From NCBI GenBank assembly GCA_947176675.1, contig CAMWRN010000148.1:1-6302 (forward strand): DNA of 6,302 nucleotides, read 5' to 3'. Below the pieces are notes generated by a model that had not been told where the DNA came from, did no database searches, and saw only the letters and a list, made by a program, of their open reading frames with translations. This DNA is from an uncultured Clostridia bacterium. Lineage in GTDB: Bacteria > Bacillota > Clostridia > Oscillospirales > Ruminococcaceae. Below, piece after piece: positions 1 through 5,583 of the stretch; positions within the stretch are counted from its first letter, which is position 1, and each line of letters opens with the position of its first letter. The position numbers and the translations under genes were made by a program.

Positions 1-216
1 ACACTTGATGATGATGATGATGAAATAATCGACGGCGATGACGACGATACAGACGTTGATCTCGCTGGTGATGACGACGAAGAGCCTGCTCCCGTTGTTG
101 ACGAGACTCCTGCTCCCGTTGTTTCCAACCCTCCCACAGGTAACGCTTCTGTAGCTCTCGCAGTAATTCCTGTTGCTCTTGCTGCTGCTGCAATCGTTGC
201 TAAGAAGAGAGGCTAA
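1..216 (+). CDS. C-terminal end of a cell-wall-anchored, Asp-rich surface protein (5' truncated by window)
   Basis: Frame 1 is open from the left edge to the TAA at 214-216 and gives 71 residues of a larger protein. The first 30 or so residues are very acidic, with runs of Asp such as LDDDDDE and GDDDDTD. A short Pro/Val linker with PAPVV twice follows. The end is a classic sorting tail: NPPTG at fragment residues 43-47, a hydrophobic stretch at about 49-67 rich in Ala and Val, then KKRG before the stop. This arrangement is known from sortase substrates, which are exported, cut between Thr and Gly and linked to peptidoglycan. The motif differs from LPXTG and looks more like the (S/P)PXTG motifs used by clostridial class B sortases. 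The catalytic or binding part lies outside the window, so the function is unknown. Two terminators separate it from the downstream operon, so it is probably an independent transcript. Confidence 0.85.
   Translation, partial: TLDDDDDEIIDGDDDDTDVDLAGDDDEEPAPVVDETPAPVVSNPPTGNASVALAVIPVALAAAAIVAKKRG
85..123 (+). repeat. Short in-gene direct repeat encoding PAPVV twice
   Basis: The 15-mer CCTGCTCCCGTTGTT occurs at 85-99 and again, identically, at 109-123, a 24-base period. It encodes two PAPVV units in the linker between the acidic region and the sorting signal. Pro-rich repeats of this sort commonly act as a wall-spanning spacer in anchored surface proteins, and they vary in copy number by slippage. 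Here the spacer role is inferred from position only. Confidence 0.75.
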
Positions 217-290
217 TTGCCTGCTGATTATCAGCAATCATGAAAGAATAACAAACGGTTACAATGTAATTGTATTATTCTAACATCACT
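217..290. other. 3' untranslated region with small palindromes, no gene
   Basis: This stretch between the surface-protein stop codon and its terminator contains no credible reading frame. It holds a 15-base palindrome at 222-236 (TGCTGAT, T, ATCAGCA) six bases after the stop. It also holds an inverted repeat at 260-274 (TACAAT, GTA, ATTGTA). The latter can extend to GAATAA at 246-251 pairing with TTATTC at 275-280 if eight bases are bulged out. The sequence is AT-rich, so some of this symmetry could be chance. Its most likely role is as mRNA 3'-end structure. Confidence 0.4.
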
Positions 291-330
291 GCCGCTGTCC
301 GTATGCAGAACGGACGGCGGCTTATTTTTT
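291..330 (+). terminator. Strong intrinsic terminator of the upstream surface-protein gene
   Basis: The stem arms GCCGCTGTCCGT (291-302) and ACGGACGGCGGC (310-321) pair over 12 bp with a single G-U pair. The loop is seven bases (ATGCAGA), and TTATTTTTT follows at 322-330. The GC-rich stem plus T tract is a textbook rho-independent terminator on the + strand. It lies 75 bases after the stop codon of the surface-protein gene. Confidence 0.93.
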
Positions 331-357
331 GGCGGAGCTTTTGCTTCGTCTTTTTTT
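331..357 (+). terminator. Second, back-to-back intrinsic terminator
   Basis: Directly after the first terminator, GGCGGAGC (331-338) and GCTTCGTC (343-350) form an 8-bp stem with two G-U pairs and a TTTT loop. Seven T residues follow (351-357). It is weaker than the first but complete, and it appears to act as a fail-safe copy. Together the two should insulate the downstream promoter from read-through. Confidence 0.75.
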
Positions 358-409
358 ATGCAGGTTTTTGTCGAACATATATTTTTTGAACAAAATTACA
401 AAGAAACCC

Positions 410-429
410 TTGACATTTGTTAGTCAAAT
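410..429. promoter_or_regulatory. Inverted repeats overlapping the -35 box, candidate operator
   Basis: TTGAC (410-414) and GTCAA (423-427) form a 5-bp inverted repeat with an 8-base spacer that begins at the -35 box. A second pair, ATTTG (415-419) and CAAAT (425-429), interleaves with it. A dimeric repressor bound here would cover the -35 region and the spacer. The symmetry is seen directly. The operator role is inferred from position, the arms are short, and no regulator gene lies in the window. Confidence 0.35.
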
Positions 430-438
430 TGATATAAT
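410..438 (+). promoter_or_regulatory. Sigma-A-type promoter of the ABC-importer operon
   Basis: A perfect -35 box TTGACA (410-415) is followed by a 17-base spacer and a perfect -10 box TATAAT (433-438). TG at 430-431 adds an extended -10 element. Transcription is predicted to start near 444-446, giving a leader of about 187 nt before the TTG at 632. Consensus boxes at optimal spacing predict a very strong basal promoter, which suggests that control acts by repression. A second TATAAT at 454-459 with TTGATA at 429-434 has a 19-base spacer and is a much weaker candidate for an alternative start. Confidence 0.92.
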
Positions 439-481
439 AATTATGCAACTCTATATAATTTTTTCAATCCGTTTCAAAATT

Positions 482-511
482 TTTGTGTAATTATCACTAT
501 AATTACACAAA
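482..511. promoter_or_regulatory. Perfect 13-bp inverted repeat in the leader (operator or RNA hairpin)
   Basis: The left arm TTTGTGTAATTAT (482-494) and right arm ATAATTACACAAA (499-511) are exact reverse complements around CACT (495-498). The centre lies about 50 bases downstream of the predicted transcription start. As DNA it could be a roadblock operator for a dimeric or tetrameric regulator. As RNA it would form an A/U-rich hairpin with a four-base loop. No T run follows, so it is not a terminator. The right arm also contains TATAAT overlap (498-503), but no good -35 box accompanies it. Confidence 0.6.
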
Positions 512-615
512 TGCGCTTACGCCGCGCAGGTTTCCGCTGATAATATCCTCGCGGTTCTAACGCTTCGGACAACGGATTTTTGAGTGTTCTGCTCTGTCGG
601 AACATAGTTATTATG

Positions 616-623
616 AAAGGTGG
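616..623 (+). promoter_or_regulatory. Ribosome binding site that decides the TTG start of the binding protein
   Basis: AAAGGTGG (616-623) contains AGGTG, complementary to the 3' end of 16S rRNA, and ends 8 bases before the TTG at 632. The in-frame GTG at 620 lies inside this site and so has no binding site of its own. This argues for TTG 632 as the start. Confidence 0.75.
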
Positions 624-631
624 TTTATCTG

Positions 632-3568
632 TTGTCAAGGAAAACGAATTTTAAGAGAATTTTGTCCGCAGCGGTTGCGGTTCTCGTTTGTGTTCCTGTT
701 TTATCCTGCTTCCCCGTTTCAGCGGACGACGAAGCTCCGGATACGCCCGCAAGCACTGCAAACTCCGCGGACGCTTCTGCCGAAGCATATGTCAGGCAGA
801 AAACCTACAGCGAATATTATGACGAGATAGAGGGCGTGACCCGACCGGACGCTGAAGCTATGCTTTCTTTCTCCGGAAAAAGCAGCGAAGCAGAGGCGGA
901 GATTGCTTCCTTTGAGGGCAGGGATAACGTTCTTGTCTGGTCCAACGAGGAGGGAAGAATTGATTTTACCGTCGATGTTCCGCAGTCGGGCGCTTACCAA
1001 ATGGAAGTAAGTTACTATCCCCTCCCCGACGGTGCGACTTCTACCGAGTTTTCGGTTTTGCTGGACGGTGTGTCGCCGTATGATACAGCCACCCGTGCCA
1101 CGCTGCCGCATATCTGGACAGGCGCGTACCCAATCACTACGGATTCTAAGGACAATGATGTACGTCCGCCTCAGGTTCAGTCTCCCAGATGGGTAACGAC
1201 CATGCTTGTAGATGTGGACGGTTTGTTCAACGAACCGCTCTACTTCAATTTGGAAGCGGGTACTCATACTATTTCGCTCGAATCTGAGCGCGCTTCGGTT
1301 GCTATTGAGTACATAAAGCTGTGCAATCAGGGCGATCCGGAAAAATATACCAAACCTTCCGATTCCGAGCTTTCGGCGAACAGCGGCGCCGAGGTCATTA
1401 AGCTTCAGGGAGAGCAGTATGCGTATACAAATTCCCAGACACTTTTCCCTACTTATGACAGAGGCTCTTATTTGGTTGAACCCTCTCACCCCTCAAAGCA
1501 GCGCTACAACACTGTTGGCGACGGAACGTGGGATACTGCCGGTCAGACTATTACCTGGGAAATGAATGTTAAGACCGCAGGTTACTATAAGATCGGCATA
1601 AAGGCTCGTCAGAATGAGCTTCGCGGACTTTATACAAACCGTCGTCTCTATGTTGACGGAAAAGTCCCCAACGAGTGCTTTGAGCAGATCAAGTTCCAGT
1701 ATGATGATGACTGGCTTATGGTTGTTCCCGAGGACGAAAACGGCGATCCTGCTTATGTTTATCTTGAATCCGGCAAACATGAGCTTTCGCTGGAGGTAAT
1801 CCCCGGTGAGATCGGTGACTCAATGCGCCGTCTTGACAGCATCGTTTATACTGCAAACCAGTACTATATGCAGATACTTATGATCACGGGTCCTTCTCCC
1901 GATAAGTATACTGACTACTATGTTCACAGAGAGATACCCGAGCTTCAGGAGGTATTTTCAACTCTTTCCGCTCAGCTTCTTGCCGAGGAGAAAAATATTG
2001 AAAATCTTGCAGGAAACGCAGGTACAGAAGCTGCCGCTCTCGAAAGATTGGCGACTGTTCTCGAAAGAGGCGTTGATAAGCCCGACAAGATTCCGAGCAT
2101 GATCTCCAACAGCTCCATCAAGGATAATGTTGCATCCGTTTCTTCGTGGATGAGGCAGTACAGAGAGCAGCCTCTTGAGATCGATTTCATTGAGATAGCG
2201 CCTGCCGATAAAGACTTTACTTCGGTAAAATCTCACTTCGGTCAAAGCTTTGCTTTTGGTTTTAAAGGTTTTATGAACTCTTTCTTTGAGGACTATACAA
2301 AGCTTTCTGATGTGGACGGTGAGTCCATCAACGTGTGGATCGGTCTCGGACGTGATCAGGCAAACGTTATCAAGCAGATGACCGACTCCGATTTCAACAC
2401 AAATCACAGTACTCAGGTATCCATCAACCTGGTTCAGGGCGGTATCATGGAAGCCGTTCTGGCAGGAAAAGGTCCCGACGCGTCGCTCTTTACAGGCGGT
2501 GAGTTCCCCGTAAACCTTGCGGTAAGAGGACTTATCGAACCTATGGACAATATGTCAGGCTTTGACGACGTTATGGCAAGATTCCAGAGAACAGCTGCCG
2601 TAAACTATCAGTATGACGGTCAGACTTACGCTATCCCTATCGACAGAAACTTCCCCATGATGTTCTACCGTAAGGATATGCTGGCTCAGATCGGAATCAC
2701 CGAGCCTCCCGAGACTTGGGACGATCTGATAGATATGCTTCCCGCTATTCAGAGAAAGTATATGCAGCCCGGTCTTATCCTTCCCGGCGTTGCAGCGTCT
2801 ACAGGTCTTAATACCGCGGGCGTATCGGTTTCTCCCGCTACAGAGGCAGGTCATACATTTGCACTGCTTATTCTCCAGTCGGGTCTGAATTACTACAACG
2901 ACGCTCAGACAGCAACTAACTTTGATACCCAGACAGCGGTTGACGCTTTCGCTACCTGGACGGATTTCTACAATGTTTATAAGTTCGACCAGACCTACGA
3001 CGCATTTACACGATTCAGAACAGGCGAAGCTCCCATCGTTATCCAGGGCTACTGCGCATTCTACAACCAGCTTAATGTTGCGGCTCCCGAAATAAAGGGT
3101 CTGTGGGACTTCTGCGTAGTTCCCGGAACACGCAGAGCGGACGGAACTGTTTCGCACGCCGCAAACTCCAACGGTTCGGGCGCGATTATCCTTTCAAACT
3201 GCAAGGATAAGGAAGCAGCTTGGGAATTCATCAAGTGGTTTACCGATACGGATACAATGGTTGAATACGGTCAGAACGTCGAGGGCGTTATGGGTCCTCT
3301 CGGACGCTTTGCTCCCGCCAATGTTGAGGCTCTTAAGCAGCTGAACTGGTCCAATAAGGATCTGGAAAAGATCCTCGCCCAGATGGATGAACTTGAGGAG
3401 ATCCCCATCGTTCCCTCCGCCTACGTTGTTACAAGAAGTATTATGAACGCGTTCAGGTCGGTCGTAAACGATAAGGAAAACGCACGCGAGACCCTGCGTT
3501 GGTACAACATTGACATCAACAGAGAAATTACAAGAAAACGAGAGAATCTCGGTCTTGATGATGATTAA
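632..3568 (+). CDS. Exported ABC-transporter solute-binding protein (family 1) with two N-terminal carbohydrate-binding-like modules
   Basis: This 978-residue protein is roughly twice the usual 400-450 of family 1 sugar-binding proteins. I start it at TTG 632, because the longer GTG at 620 sits inside the ribosome binding site. The N-terminus has a basic segment and a hydrophobic core, with either signal peptidase I cleavage after PVSA (residue 31) or a lipobox-like VLSC ending at Cys26. Two beta-sandwich modules follow, at about 60-233 and 255-408. Each has a G-x-Y strand, a Y/LDG-x-x-P turn and a closing 'L-x-(A/S)-G-x-H' strand. Residues 410-540 are mostly helical. From about 566 comes the binding-protein fold, with INVWIGLGRDQ, a 'SLFTGGEFP' segment, YAIPIDRNFPMMFYRKDML and the C-terminal 'AWEFIKWFTDTDTM' helix typical of MalE-like proteins. 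It should capture a carbohydrate ligand outside the membrane for the two permeases just downstream. The ligand is unknown. The binding-protein call is secure, while the two modules as carbohydrate binders are inferred from fold pattern. Confidence 0.9.
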   Translation: MSRKTNFKRILSAAVAVLVCVPVLSCFPVSADDEAPDTPASTANSADASAEAYVRQKTYSEYYDEIEGVTRPDAEAMLSFSGKSSEAEAEIASFEGRDNVLVWSNEEGRIDFTVDVPQSGAYQMEVSYYPLPDGATSTEFSVLLDGVSPYDTATRATLPHIWTGAYPITTDSKDNDVRPPQVQSPRWVTTMLVDVDGLFNEPLYFNLEAGTHTISLESERASVAIEYIKLCNQGDPEKYTKPSDSELSANSGAEVIKLQGEQYAYTNSQTLFPTYDRGSYLVEPSHPSKQRYNTVGDGTWDTAGQTITWEMNVKTAGYYKIGIKARQNELRGLYTNRRLYVDGKVPNECFEQIKFQYDDDWLMVVPEDENGDPAYVYLESGKHELSLEVIPGEIGDSMRRLDSIVYTANQYYMQILMITGPSPDKYTDYYVHREIPELQEVFSTLSAQLLAEEKNIENLAGNAGTEAAALERLATVLERGVDKPDKIPSMISNSSIKDNVASVSSWMRQYREQPLEIDFIEIAPADKDFTSVKSHFGQSFAFGFKGFMNSFFEDYTKLSDVDGESINVWIGLGRDQANVIKQMTDSDFNTNHSTQVSINLVQGGIMEAVLAGKGPDASLFTGGEFPVNLAVRGLIEPMDNMSGFDDVMARFQRTAAVNYQYDGQTYAIPIDRNFPMMFYRKDMLAQIGITEPPETWDDLIDMLPAIQRKYMQPGLILPGVAASTGLNTAGVSVSPATEAGHTFALLILQSGLNYYNDAQTATNFDTQTAVDAFATWTDFYNVYKFDQTYDAFTRFRTGEAPIVIQGYCAFYNQLNVAAPEIKGLWDFCVVPGTRRADGTVSHAANSNGSGAIILSNCKDKEAAWEFIKWFTDTDTMVEYGQNVEGVMGPLGRFAPANVEALKQLNWSNKDLEKILAQMDELEEIPIVPSAYVVTRSIMNAFRSVVNDKENARETLRWYNIDINREITRKRENLGLDDD

Positions 3569-3572
3569 GAAT

Positions 3573-3578
3573 GGAGGG
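3573..3578 (+). promoter_or_regulatory. Ribosome binding site that decides the TTG start of the first permease
   Basis: GGAGGG lies 7 bases before TTG 3586. The in-frame ATG at 3571 is part of this site (ATGGAGGG). The identical octamer recurs at 5571-5578 before the NHL gene, where its ATG meets a stop after three codons and cannot be the start. The shared context shows that the octamer is a ribosome binding site in both places. Confidence 0.8.
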
Positions 3579-3585
3579 TTTACCT

Positions 3586-4551
3586 TTGGCTGCTGAAACT
3601 CAAAAAAAGGAAATTTTGCTGCCCAATGAGCGCAAAATGTCCTTTAAGGAAAGATGGGGTTATACATGGCACGAGATGAAGCGTAACTCAATGTGCTACC
3701 TCATGATGCTTCCGTTTATGATTTTCTTCCTGTTTTTTACGGTAATTCCCGTAGTTATGGCGCTTCCTATCGGTTTTACCGACTTCGACATGGCGCACTT
3801 CCCACCGAAGTTCGTCGGATTGCAGAACTTCTACACAATGTTTCTGGAGGACGACGTTTTCATCGGCTCTATCAGAACCACTCTGATTTTCGCGATCTTT
3901 ACCGGTCCTCTCAGCTACGCGCTCAGCTTCTTCCTTGCGTGGCTTATCAATGAGCTTCACCCTGTACTTAAAACAATATTTACCCTTATTTTCTACGCTC
4001 CGTCTATGGCGGGAAACATCTACTTCGTATGGCAGCTCATCTTTTCGGGCGACGCTTACGGTTATCTCAACGCTGTTCTTAACGAGCTGGGATTCACCAC
4101 AGCGGCTATACAGTGGCTCACCGACGCCAACTACCTGCTGGGATGCGTTATCGTTGTTCAGCTGTGGGTATCCATGGGTGCAGGCTTCCTCGCAATGAGA
4201 GCCGGTTTCCAGGGTATCGACAAGGCAATGTATGAGGCCGGCGCTATCGAAGGTATAAGCAACAGATGGCAGGAGCTCATTTACATCACTATCCCCTCTA
4301 TGGGACCTCAGCTTATGTTCGCGGCTGTAATGCAGATCGTATCTTCGTTCACAGTCGACCTTGTAGGCAGAAGCCTTGCAGGCTTCCCCTCTACGGACTA
4401 TAAGGCTCACACTATCATGACCCATGCTTTCGACTACGGCTGGATCCGTTACGAAATGGGCTACGCTTCGGCAATATGCTTTGTGCTGTTCCTGGCGATG
4501 CTGCTGTGTAACCAGCTCATCTCCAAGATACTCGGCAAATACATGAATTAG
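3586..4551 (+). CDS. Carbohydrate ABC-transporter permease, MalF/UgpA type
   Basis: This inner-channel subunit of a carbohydrate importer has 321 residues from TTG 3586. A longer form from ATG 3571 would have 326, but that ATG lies inside the ribosome binding site. A hydrophilic N-terminus of about 35 residues is followed by six predicted membrane segments near 36-62, 95-121, 129-153, 185-203, 241-262 and 292-313. The cytoplasmic EAA loop that docks onto the ATPase runs from Glu217 to Pro237. It begins EAGAIEG and ends ITIP, matching the EAA-x3-G-x9-I-x-LP pattern. The GYLN motif in the loop before the fourth membrane segment is typical of MalF-type subunits. The gene begins 17 bases after the binding protein stops and is 21 bases from the next permease. 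It should pair with that permease as a heterodimer. Confidence 0.93.
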   Translation: MAAETQKKEILLPNERKMSFKERWGYTWHEMKRNSMCYLMMLPFMIFFLFFTVIPVVMALPIGFTDFDMAHFPPKFVGLQNFYTMFLEDDVFIGSIRTTLIFAIFTGPLSYALSFFLAWLINELHPVLKTIFTLIFYAPSMAGNIYFVWQLIFSGDAYGYLNAVLNELGFTTAAIQWLTDANYLLGCVIVVQLWVSMGAGFLAMRAGFQGIDKAMYEAGAIEGISNRWQELIYITIPSMGPQLMFAAVMQIVSSFTVDLVGRSLAGFPSTDYKAHTIMTHAFDYGWIRYEMGYASAICFVLFLAMLLCNQLISKILGKYMN

Positions 4552-4555
4552 GAAT

Positions 4556-4564
4556 GAGGTGAGG
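4556..4564 (+). promoter_or_regulatory. Ribosome binding site of the second permease
   Basis: GAGGTGAGG lies 8 bases before ATG 4573 and contains AGGTGA, complementary to the 16S rRNA 3' end. It starts five bases after the stop codon of the first permease, so the two genes are probably translated from one message with closely linked initiation. Confidence 0.8.
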
Positions 4565-4572
4565 ATTACATA

Positions 4573-5544
4573 ATGGCTAAAAAAGAACTTAAACCGTCTC
4601 AGATACAGGCGCAGATAGAGGCTGAAAACGCCGCCGCCTTGGAGGCTCTGAGAAAAAGGCGGGAAAAGGAACACCGCAAAATGGAGCGTTCCAAGGGCTC
4701 CAACAAGCAGGTCGGCAAGAGCTGGAAAAACGATATAGGAATTTTCCTGTTTCTGACCATACTCGGACTGTTCATGATACTCCCCATTTACATCGCGATC
4801 GTTACCTCGCTGAAGCCGGTAAATGAAATCTTCATCATGCCGCCGCGTCTTTACGCGATGGATCCCACTTTCGACAACTTCAAGGATCTGTTCGTTGTGG
4901 CGAACAACTCGTGGGTTCCCTTCTCGAGAAACGTTTTCAACAGTGTATTCGTTACCGTTGCTGCAACACTGTTCCACGTTCTTTTCGCTTGTACCGCGGG
5001 CTTTATCCTTGCAAAGTGCAGATTTCCCGGCTGTAAGGCGATCAACAAGATCATTGTTATCGCTCTGCTTTTCAACAGCCAGGTAACTTACATCATGCAG
5101 TACATAGTTATGGCTAACCTGGGTATGATCAATACCTATGCGGCGCTGATCTTCCCTCTTATCGCTTCAACAATGGGTCTTTACCTTATGATCCAGAGCG
5201 TTGGACAGATACCCGACGCTATGATCGAAGCGGCTAAGGTTGACGGTGCAAGCCTCATGCGTATATGCTGGGGTATCGTTATGCCGAACTCTAAGCCTGC
5301 GCTTATGACTATTATCATCTTCCAGTTCCAGGCGGCTTGGAACTCAAACGGCGGCTCGCTGGTTTACGATGAGGCGCTGAAGACCATTCCTACCGTTGTT
5401 CAGCAGATCGCCGCCGCAGGTATGGCGAGACAGGGCGCGATCGCAGCGTCTGCGGTAGTACTGATGATCCCGCCGCTGGCAATATTCATCGCCGCACAGA
5501 GCAACGTTATGGAAACTATGGCTCATGCCGGTATGAAGGACTAA
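4573..5544 (+). CDS. Carbohydrate ABC-transporter permease, MalG type
   Basis: This second channel subunit has 323 residues with an ATG start. Six membrane segments are predicted near 55-80, 119-147, 157-180, 186-209, 240-258 and 288-309. The EAA loop is clear at Glu219 to Pro238, with EAAKVDGA and then IVMP. The conserved start of the mature core (PIYIAIVTSLKP at about 71-82) and the C-terminal METMAHAGMKD are characteristic of the MalG/UgpE group. Ahead of the first membrane segment lies an unusually long, highly charged cytoplasmic extension of about 52 residues, rich in Lys, Arg and Glu and predicted helical or coiled coil at about 11-41. MalG-type proteins usually have a much shorter one. 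It should form the channel with the upstream MalF-type subunit. No ATPase gene accompanies them. Confidence 0.94.
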   Translation: MAKKELKPSQIQAQIEAENAAALEALRKRREKEHRKMERSKGSNKQVGKSWKNDIGIFLFLTILGLFMILPIYIAIVTSLKPVNEIFIMPPRLYAMDPTFDNFKDLFVVANNSWVPFSRNVFNSVFVTVAATLFHVLFACTAGFILAKCRFPGCKAINKIIVIALLFNSQVTYIMQYIVMANLGMINTYAALIFPLIASTMGLYLMIQSVGQIPDAMIEAAKVDGASLMRICWGIVMPNSKPALMTIIIFQFQAAWNSNGGSLVYDEALKTIPTVVQQIAAAGMARQGAIAASAVVLMIPPLAIFIAAQSNVMETMAHAGMKD

Positions 5545-5572
5545 TGTGAACACGGCTTCTAATTTAAATAAT

Positions 5573-5578
5573 GGAGGG
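5573..5578 (+). promoter_or_regulatory. Ribosome binding site of the NHL-repeat gene
   Basis: GGAGGG lies 5 bases before ATG 5584. The 39-base gap from the permease stop contains no terminator or promoter that I can see, so the NHL gene is probably read from the same transcript. Confidence 0.8.
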
Positions 5579-5583
5579 ATAAT

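Larger units (their letters stand above)
445..631 (+). promoter_or_regulatory. Long structured 5' leader of the operon
   Basis: About 187 nt lie between the predicted transcription start and the TTG start codon. The leader carries a 13-bp perfect inverted repeat at 482-511, listed separately. It also has a short hairpin candidate with TGCGC at 512-516 and GCGCA at 524-528. A third candidate pairs TGTTCTG (585-591) with CGGAACA (598-604), 7 bp with one G-U and a 6-base loop, just before the ribosome binding site. I see no hairpin followed by a T tract, so no attenuator of the standard kind. I do not recognise a known riboswitch class. Confidence 0.5.

Noticed and set aside
4..60. GAT/GAC-rich run that looks like a microsatellite or repeat array
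   Set aside because: It is in frame and simply encodes Asp-rich protein; the units are too short and irregular for a CRISPR or other structured array.
466..480. Possible cre site around the TCAATCCGTTTCAAA segment
   Set aside because: Read on the - strand it misses the central CG alignment and has at least two mismatches to the consensus.
498..503. TATAAT inside the right arm of the leader inverted repeat as a second promoter
   Set aside because: No acceptable -35 box occurs at 16-18 bases upstream and there is no extended -10 TG. The AT-rich palindrome explains the match.
613..654. Possible 13-residue leader peptide beginning at ATG 613 and overlapping the binding-protein start
   Set aside because: It has no ribosome binding site before the ATG, no run of a control amino acid, and it overlaps the real ribosome binding site.
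719..1489. 256-codon open frame on the - strand inside the binding-protein gene
   Set aside because: It lies opposite the first binding module in a gene with strong support, and its product is Arg-rich with no domain pattern. It is a shadow of the real gene.
2555..3157. 200-codon open frame on the - strand inside the binding-protein core
   Set aside because: It is antisense to conserved binding-protein motifs, Cys-rich without metal-binding spacing, and lacks start signals.
3688..4977. 429-codon open frame on the - strand opposite both permease genes
   Set aside because: It runs antisense across two clear membrane-protein genes and their junction, has no ribosome binding site that I can see, and gives a His/Arg/Glu-rich product without recognisable motifs. 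It is a codon-bias shadow.
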